Part shown: positions 59,185-64,000 of the stretch, piece by piece
Numbering within the stretch: the first letter of the stretch is position 1
Layout: every line of letters starts with the position of its first letter
From: Actinomycetes bacterium
GTDB lineage: Bacteria > Actinomycetota > Thermoleophilia > Solirubrobacterales > 70-9
Direction of reading: 5' to 3'
Assembly: GCA_016861045.1 (NCBI GenBank)
Contig: BOKP01000001.1
Span: forward strand, 933,529 to 997,528
Length of the DNA: 64,000 nt
The notes under the pieces: model-generated
What the model saw: only the letters and a program-made list of their open reading frames with translations
What the model was told of the DNA's origin: nothing
Database searches by the model: none
Translations under genes and position numbers: made by a program

Positions 59185-60063
59185 ATGAGCAGTCGCCCTG
59201 ACGGGCTGAGAATGGCGGTGGCCCAGCCGCGCGCCCGGGAAACGGAGGACGAGCGCGTGAAGGTGGACGACGCGGTCGCGACGATCCTCGAGGCCGGACG
59301 ACGCGGCGTTGAGCTTCTCGCCTTTCCCGAGGCGTACCCCGGTCCGATCCGCGCCGGGCTCGGCCACGATGCGACGCCCGCGATGGCCGCGGCCGCTGCC
59401 GAGGCAGTCTGCGCGGTCTGCTGGAGCCGGATCGAGCGAGGCGACGACGGCTTCTATAGGACCGTCGCCTACGTGCATGATCGTGACGGGACGCTGGCAT
59501 ACCGCTACGAGCGCAGCCATCCCGCCACCGGTGACGTCCACCCGGTTCTGTCCGGGGTTCCGATGGCACCGGGAGCCGAGCTGGCCGTCTTCGACCTCCG
59601 GGGGCTGCGGATCGGCATCCTCATCTGCTCGGAGCTCTGGATCCCCGAGATCGCCCGTTCGCTGGCCGTCCGCGGCGCCGAGGTCCTGCTCGCCCCCGCC
59701 GGCGGGGCCTTTCACCGCGTTGCGCCGAACTGGCAGCTGATCGCTCGCGCGCGGGCGATCGAGAACCAGTGTCATCTGGGTCTCACGCAGTCGCTGTTCG
59801 GGAACGAGCGCGGCTCCGCGTTGATAGCCGGCCCCGAAGCGGTCCTCGCGGCGTCGGAGGAGCCGGGGCTGGTCGACGCCGACGCCGATCTCGAGCGAGC
59901 TCGATGGCTGCGCTCGGTCGATGATTCGATGCGGGAGCCGAAGCCGTTCGACTCGCTTCCGGGGCTGATACGAGCGCGGAGGCCGGACCTCTATCGGGTG
60001 CTTGCCGAGCCGCGAGAAGGTCTCTATGACTACGAGGCGGCGGCTCGATCGGGGGCGGGATGA
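59185..60063 (+). CDS. nitrilase-superfamily C-N hydrolase with altered catalytic lysine
   Basis: A 292-residue carbon-nitrogen hydrolase. Seen: catalytic Glu in [11 protein letters not shown], the substrate loop [16 protein letters not shown] where the family lysine (Y-R-K-x-H) is Arg, and catalytic Cys in [17 protein letters not shown]. The family needs a Glu-Lys-Cys triad, so the Arg may lower or change activity. Alternatively it is an amidase relative with another base, or the alignment is off by two (RYER). It follows the BMP permeases by 10 bases and overlaps the HDAC-like gene by 4 (ATGA). The final ~20 residues ([15 protein letters not shown]) are flexible. Confidence 0.8.
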   Translation: MSSRPDGLRMAVAQPRARETEDERVKVDDAVATILEAGRRGVELLAFPEAYPGPIRAGLGHDATPAMAAAAAEAVCAVCWSRIERGDDGFYRTVAYVHDRDGTLAYRYERSHPATGDVHPVLSGVPMAPGAELAVFDLRGLRIGILICSELWIPEIARSLAVRGAEVLLAPAGGAFHRVAPNWQLIARARAIENQCHLGLTQSLFGNERGSALIAGPEAVLAASEEPGLVDADADLERARWLRSVDDSMREPKPFDSLPGLIRARRPDLYRVLAEPREGLYDYEAAARSGAG

Positions 60064-61193
60064 CCGGTCGCGCGTCGCGCCGGACCGGCTTCGTGTGGAA
60101 CGAGGCCTACATGTGGCACACGACGGGAATGGGCGCCGCGTTCCTTCCCGCGGGCGGTCCCCTCGAGCCCGAGGAGCACATCGAGCGACCGGCGCCGAAG
60201 CGCCGCCTGCGGAACCTGCTCGAGCTCAGCGGTGTCCTCGAGGAGCTGGTCACGATCCCCTCGCGTCCGGCGTCCGACGCCGAGCTGGAGCGCGTTCACC
60301 ATGCCGACCACGTCGCGCTCGTCGAGAGCGTCAGCGCCGCGGGCGGCGGCGAGGTCGGCGAGGAGGCGCCGATCGGCCCCGGCGGAGCCGCCGTCGCGAG
60401 GCTTGCGGCGGGCGGGTGCATCGCGGCGGTCGAGGCGGTCGTCGGTGGTGGCGTCGAGAATGCGTTCGCCCTGGTCCGCCCGCCGGGCCACCACGCCGGG
60501 CCGGCCGGCGCCTACGGGTTCTGCGTCTACTCGAACGTAGCGATCGCCGCCGCCCACGCGCGCGCGGCGCTCGGCATCGAACGCGTCGCGATCCTCGATT
60601 GGGACGCCCACCACGGCAACGGGACCGAGCAGGCGTTCTGGAGCGATTCCTCGGTGCTGACGATCTCGATCCACCAAGACGGAGCCTTTCCGCATGGCGG
60701 TGGCGGGGTCGAGATGGTCGGCGGCGACGATGCCCGGGGCACGAACCTGAACGTGCCGCTGCCCCCCGGGTCGGGAGTCGGCGCCTACCTCGCCGCGGTT
60801 GACCGCGTTGTGCTTCCCGCCCTGCACACCCACCGACCCGGCCTCGTGCTCGTCGCCTGCGGCTTCGACCCCTCGCCGATGGATCCGCTCGCAAGGATGA
60901 TGGTCCACAGCGGCGGCTTCCGTGCGATGACAGCGGCGGTGAGAGCGGCGGCCGGAGAGCTCTGCGGGGGGCGGCTCGTCCTCAGCCAGGAGGGGGGCTA
61001 CGCGTCGGCGTACGTGCCGTTCTGCGGGCTCGCGGTCGTCGAGGAGCTCGCGGGTGTCGATTCGGGCGTCGGCGATCCGTTCCTCGCCGGGTACGAGGGC
61101 TTTCCCTACCAGGATCTGCAACCCCACCAGGATCGGGCGATCGCCGCGGCGGAAGCCAACCTCGGCCTGCTGACCGCGGCGGTGGGCGAATGA
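60060..61193 (+). CDS. histone deacetylase-family (acetylpolyamine-type) amidohydrolase
   Basis: A 377-residue zinc deacetylase. Seen: [18 protein letters not shown] at the start, [25 protein letters not shown] with the charge-relay His pair, [17 protein letters not shown] (Asp and His zinc ligands), [32 protein letters not shown] (Asp ligand), and [13 protein letters not shown] with the catalytic Tyr. All catalytic residues are intact. Bacterial relatives act on acetylpolyamines or N-acyl intermediates; in this cluster an N-formyl/acyl amide product is a plausible substrate. ATG overlaps the upstream stop and its end overlaps the next gene. Confidence 0.9.
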   Translation: MTGRASRRTGFVWNEAYMWHTTGMGAAFLPAGGPLEPEEHIERPAPKRRLRNLLELSGVLEELVTIPSRPASDAELERVHHADHVALVESVSAAGGGEVGEEAPIGPGGAAVARLAAGGCIAAVEAVVGGGVENAFALVRPPGHHAGPAGAYGFCVYSNVAIAAAHARAALGIERVAILDWDAHHGNGTEQAFWSDSSVLTISIHQDGAFPHGGGGVEMVGGDDARGTNLNVPLPPGSGVGAYLAAVDRVVLPALHTHRPGLVLVACGFDPSPMDPLARMMVHSGGFRAMTAAVRAAAGELCGGRLVLSQEGGYASAYVPFCGLAVVEELAGVDSGVGDPFLAGYEGFPYQDLQPHQDRAIAAAEANLGLLTAAVGE

Positions 61194-62140
61194 GTCGCGC
61201 GCAGCTCCTCACCGCCGCACGCGCGAAGCCGGTAGCGCCCTACACGCTCGACGAGCGGCTGACCTTCTTCTGCCCGCAGGAGAACGTCGAGGCTCTCGAG
61301 ACCGAGCTCGTGCAACGGTTCCTGGCCTGGGCGCGGGACGACTACGAGCCCGCCGCCGGCGAGGAGCCACGGGTGCTGCTGATGGTCCCCTGCCAGAAGA
61401 CGAAGCCGTACACGCTCTCGGACGAGCATGTCGCGATCAACTCGCGCCTGCTCGCGGAGGGCTTCGAGCCCGTCGGCCCGGGCGATCCGCCGGACGGTCT
61501 CGCGAGCGACCTCGATCCCGGCCTGCTCTCGAACGCCCCGCTCGTCGGCCGCGGCCTGCGGATCGATCGGGTCGTGATCTCCGAGCCGTTCGCCTACGTT
61601 CCCTATGAGTCGATCTATCACTGGCAGGGCGAGCTCAGCCCGTGTGGCCGCTACGACGACCCGGGCCTGTTCGAGGAGCGCGGGATCGTGCCGCGCTGGC
61701 GGGCCGATTGCACGGTCGCCGGTGGCCGCTGGGGGGACAACGAGAAAGCCGCCTACGTGGAGATGCACAACCGGATGGCGGAGCAGCTTCACGCCGTCAT
61801 CAGCCGGCTCCGCGACCGCTACCTGGCGGTGATCGGTTACGTGGCTCCGACGCTGACACATCGCACCTTCCTCGCGGACGGCGGCGAGCGCCGCCGCTCG
61901 GGGGTTCCGGCGAGTCGCTCGGTCGGCGGCGATGAGCGGGTGCTGGTCGGTGTCAACGACCTCGAGCCCGGGCTCGTCGAGATCGTGCCGGATGGCCGCC
62001 AGCTGACCGGTCTGCGGGGGGTCCTGGGCGAGCGGTTGCCCGCTGATCTGCTCGAGCGCCCCGAGTGTCTCGACCTGCTCGTCGCCACGCTTCGGGCCGC
62101 AGCCGATCGAGCGGACCCGCCGGACGCGGACAGCCCGTAG
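61190..62140 (+). CDS. protein with the archaeosine synthase (ArcS)-type PCx3KPYx2Sx2H motif
   Basis: A 316-residue bacterial protein whose residues 67-80 read [14 protein letters not shown]. This matches exactly the signature PCx3KPYx2Sx2H described for archaeal ArcS, the enzyme that modifies the nitrile of preQ0 in tRNA. The DUF5591-like region spans ~60-240, with [20 protein letters not shown] and DVV-type strands around [17 protein letters not shown]; no PUA or TGT domain is visible. It is the last gene of the cluster and overlaps the HDAC-like gene by 4 bases. A role in deazapurine or nitrile/amidine chemistry is suggested by motif and context; function unproven. Confidence 0.8.
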   Translation: MSRAQLLTAARAKPVAPYTLDERLTFFCPQENVEALETELVQRFLAWARDDYEPAAGEEPRVLLMVPCQKTKPYTLSDEHVAINSRLLAEGFEPVGPGDPPDGLASDLDPGLLSNAPLVGRGLRIDRVVISEPFAYVPYESIYHWQGELSPCGRYDDPGLFEERGIVPRWRADCTVAGGRWGDNEKAAYVEMHNRMAEQLHAVISRLRDRYLAVIGYVAPTLTHRTFLADGGERRRSGVPASRSVGGDERVLVGVNDLEPGLVEIVPDGRQLTGLRGVLGERLPADLLERPECLDLLVATLRAAADRADPPDADSP

Positions 62141-62176
62141 CCGGTTCGGCCTGCACGGGGATCGAGGCGGGGCGGT

Positions 62177-63370
62177 TCAGCCTGGTGCCGGTGTCGCCGC
62201 TTTGGGGCCGGCCGTGCCGCCGGGGTCCTCGTCGGCACGCCGCTCGGCCTCGCGGGCCCGCGCGAGGTCGGCCGAGATCCGCACGACCGCGGCGACCAGC
62301 GGCGCCGCGACGATCAGCCCGACGGTGCCGAACAGCGCGCCGCCGGCGATCGTCACGATCAGGACGGCGAGCGGGTGGATGCCGAGCGCGGTTCCCATCG
62401 CGAACGGCTGGACGATCTGCTGCAGCGGCCCGTTGGCGAGGAGCTGGAGGAACGCCATCGCGCTCGCCGCGGCCGCGCCCTCGGCCCCGAGCGTCAGCAA
62501 CACGGCGAAGATCGCCGCCGACCAGGCGCCGATGTAGGGGATGTAGCCGGCGACGAAGGTGACGGCGACGATCGTCCCGACGAGCGGAACGCCGATGATG
62601 AGCGACCCGATCCCGACGACGACCGCGCTGAACAGCGCCACGAGCGTGGTGCCGAGGAAGTAGCCGCGCATCGAGCCGATCGTCCGCTGGGTGACGATCC
62701 GGGCCACCGGCGCGGGGAGGCCCATGTGGCTCTCGGTCCAGGCGCGGATCGACGGTCCGTCCTTGAGCAGGAAGAAGAGGCTGAGGACGGTCATCGCGAG
62801 GAAGAAGGCGAGCGAGGAGAGCCTGCCGATCCCCGAGATGACGCCGCCGAGCAGCGCCGAGATGCCCTCGGAGGCGCCCTTGCCGAGGTCCTGCTTCGCC
62901 CGGTCGGCACGCTCCTGGCTGACACCGGCGTCCTGCAGCCACCCCGAGATCGCGTCCTTGGCGTCGTCGAGGTGGGAGGCGATGCTGCTCTCCTGGCTCT
63001 CGATCCCGCCGGCGACCATGACGCCGAGCCCGATGCCGGCGGCGACGACCGCGAGCATCAACAGCAGCGCACCGAGCGCGCGCGGCACCCGGTGGCGGTG
63101 CAGCCATCCGACCAGGGGTGATCCGACCACGGCGACGATCCCGGCGACGATCACCGGGATCGTGATCACCTGGGTCAGCGCCCCGAGCCAGACGAGTCCG
63201 CTGATCAGCAGCGTGACCCCGACCAGGAGCCAGGCCATCATCCCGATGTCCCGGAGCCAGTCCGGGACGTTGAAGATCCCGCTCAGCTGAGCGGGATCGA
63301 TCTCGACGATCTCCTCGCGGGCGCCCGGCTCCGGCGTGCCCGGGTGCCGTCGCAGTCGGCCGCGGATCAT
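62177..63370 (-). CDS. AI-2E family transporter / permease
   Basis: A 397-residue membrane protein of the AI-2E exporter (PerM/YdiK) family with about 8 spans. Seen: charged N-terminus; helix pair MAWLLVGVTLLISGLVWLG and TIPVIVAGIVAVVGSPLVGWLHRHRVPRALGA in the typical layout; the extended soluble part ~120-185; VLSLFFLLKDGPSIRAW; GSLIIGVPLVGTIVAVTFVAGYIPYIGA; and VQPFAMGTALGIHPLAVLI. Members export AI-2 or Na+/H+; substrate cannot be told. ATG 63370 has a TAGGTT box 7 bases upstream. The tail ends in a Pro/Gly/Ala stretch. Confidence 0.92.
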   Translation of the reverse strand: MIRGRLRRHPGTPEPGAREEIVEIDPAQLSGIFNVPDWLRDIGMMAWLLVGVTLLISGLVWLGALTQVITIPVIVAGIVAVVGSPLVGWLHRHRVPRALGALLLMLAVVAAGIGLGVMVAGGIESQESSIASHLDDAKDAISGWLQDAGVSQERADRAKQDLGKGASEGISALLGGVISGIGRLSSLAFFLAMTVLSLFFLLKDGPSIRAWTESHMGLPAPVARIVTQRTIGSMRGYFLGTTLVALFSAVVVGIGSLIIGVPLVGTIVAVTFVAGYIPYIGAWSAAIFAVLLTLGAEGAAAASAMAFLQLLANGPLQQIVQPFAMGTALGIHPLAVLIVTIAGGALFGTVGLIVAAPLVAAVVRISADLARAREAERRADEDPGGTAGPKAATPAPG

Positions 63371-63377
63371 TCCCGGG

Positions 63378-63383
63378 AACCTA
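63378..63383 (-). promoter_or_regulatory. -10 box (TAGGTT) of the AI-2E gene
   Basis: On the minus strand TAGGTT ends 7 bases before ATG 63370, leaderless type, back to back with the promoter of the gene at 63415. Confidence 0.5.
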
Positions 63384-63401
63384 GCTGCGGGTCCCGACGG
63401 A

Positions 63402-63407
63402 TAGCCT
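63402..63407 (+). promoter_or_regulatory. -10 box (TAGCCT), leaderless type
   Basis: TAGCCT lies 7 bases before ATG 63415; same box and spacing as at 6797. Confidence 0.5.
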
Positions 63408-63414
63408 CGCGCGG

Positions 63415-64000
63415 ATGAGCGCGGCGGCCCGTCGGGCCAACACCTGGATCGGCCTGCTGTTCGCGGTCGGCTCGATCTGCTTCGTCCTCGGGCCGTTCCC
63501 GGGCTTCGTCCAAAGGGTCGGCTCCAGCGCCGACGGCATCACGTTCTTCGTCGGCTCCGTCTTCTTCACCTCGGCGTCCTTCCTGCAGCTCGCCACCACG
63601 CGGCTGACCGGTGGCGGCGCGCTCGACCGCTGGGCGGCAGCGATCCAGTTCGCGGGTACCCTGTTCTTCAACCTGAGCACGTTCGAGGCGATGCAGGACG
63701 CTCTCGACACGTCCGCCACGGACCGCCTGGTCTGGGCGCCGGACGCTTTCGGGTCGGTCTGCTTCCTCGTCTCGAGCGCGCTCGCCTACCGTTCGGTGAA
63801 CGGCAGCTTCGGGCGTCGTCGTCACCGGGGAGGAGCGATGCGAATCGCCGTCGTCAACCTGATCGGGAGCGTCGCCTTCGGGATCTCGGCCGTCGCCTCG
63901 TTCGTCGTCCCGGCGACCGGCGACGTCCTCGATCTCGCCGCCGCCAACTTCATGACGGCGATCGGCGCCGCCGGCTTCCTCGCCGGAGCGATCCTCCTGA
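63415..64000 (+). CDS. membrane protein, truncated by the right edge
   Basis: An open frame of 195 codons runs off the window; the stop is not seen. Predicted product: a basic N-terminus, then spans IGLLFAVGSICFVLGPFPGF, FFVGSVFFTSASFLQLA, a third near AAIQFAGTLFFNLSTF, VCFLVSSALAYRSV, and a second block of spans after an RRRHRGG linker (IAVVNLIGSVAFGISAVASF). The paired GS-x-x-F helices resemble YrhK-like membrane repeats, not verified. ATG 63415 is supported by the TAGCCT box. Function unknown. Confidence 0.7.
   Translation, partial: MSAAARRANTWIGLLFAVGSICFVLGPFPGFVQRVGSSADGITFFVGSVFFTSASFLQLATTRLTGGGALDRWAAAIQFAGTLFFNLSTFEAMQDALDTSATDRLVWAPDAFGSVCFLVSSALAYRSVNGSFGRRRHRGGAMRIAVVNLIGSVAFGISAVASFVVPATGDVLDLAAANFMTAIGAAGFLAGAILL

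Overview
The window is very GC-rich, uses many GTG and some TTG starts, and packs genes into runs with 1-11 base overlaps (ATGA, GTGA, TGATG). Many promoters look leaderless: a TANNNT box sits 6-10 bases before the start codon. The tRNA carries no encoded CCA. Together with the gene content (split pantothenate operon with a DUF2520 protein, DUF1844 protein, Rex, K+-independent H+-pumping pyrophosphatase) this suggests a chromosome segment of an actinomycete, plausibly of the Thermoleophilia/Solirubrobacterales type. The lineage is an inference. No prophage, insertion sequence or CRISPR array was seen. Region 1 (1-15711), housekeeping: the end of uvrB, a coiled-coil protein, uvrA, a secreted LysM/VanY peptidase, a hexapeptide acetyltransferase, a lipoprotein, a reverse-strand panB-panC-DUF2520 pantothenate operon, an FmdB protein with a family 4 uracil-DNA glycosylase, and a tightly overlapped tsaE-tsaB-rimI-tsaD-glutaredoxin-rex run followed by a YbdK-like ligase. 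Region 2 (15723-37797), membrane, redox and transport: DUF1844 protein, H+-pyrophosphatase, two copies of a small-membrane-protein plus APC/USP permease pair next to two RCK (TrkA) proteins, a flavoprotein reductase, tRNA-Gln(CTG), lipoproteins, a heterodimeric ABC exporter behind a tandem 65 bp repeat, a DUF488 protein, an EamA exporter, an MDR oxidoreductase, two SDR enzymes, an SGNH hydrolase and a membrane diguanylate cyclase. Region 3 (37930-62140), a 24 kb same-strand accessory cluster and the most interesting part. It has an aldehyde dehydrogenase and an IclR regulator; a dihydropyrimidinase-like protein, an isochorismatase-like hydrolase, an AA_synth protein, an enamidase homologue and a class II aldolase homologue; two DUF1989 (urea carboxylase-associated) proteins; an NMT1-type ABC importer; two Atz/Trz-type amidohydrolases; a flavoprotein and an O-methyltransferase; a BMP-type (nucleoside-like) ABC importer; and a nitrilase-like protein, an HDAC-like amidohydrolase and a protein with the archaeosine-synthase (ArcS) signature PCx3KPYx2Sx2H. 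I read it as an undescribed uptake and ring-opening/deamination pathway for one or more N-heterocycles, possibly purine-, pyrimidine- or deazapurine-like. The substrate is not determined by the sequence. A perfect 27 bp palindrome precedes the second half and shares a TTGAA-N5-TTCRA core with a site before the aldehyde dehydrogenase, which suggests one IclR-type regulon. Region 4 (62177-64000): an AI-2E family permease and a divergent membrane protein cut by the right edge. Apart from the intergenic items listed, no stretch over 300 bases lacks a gene.
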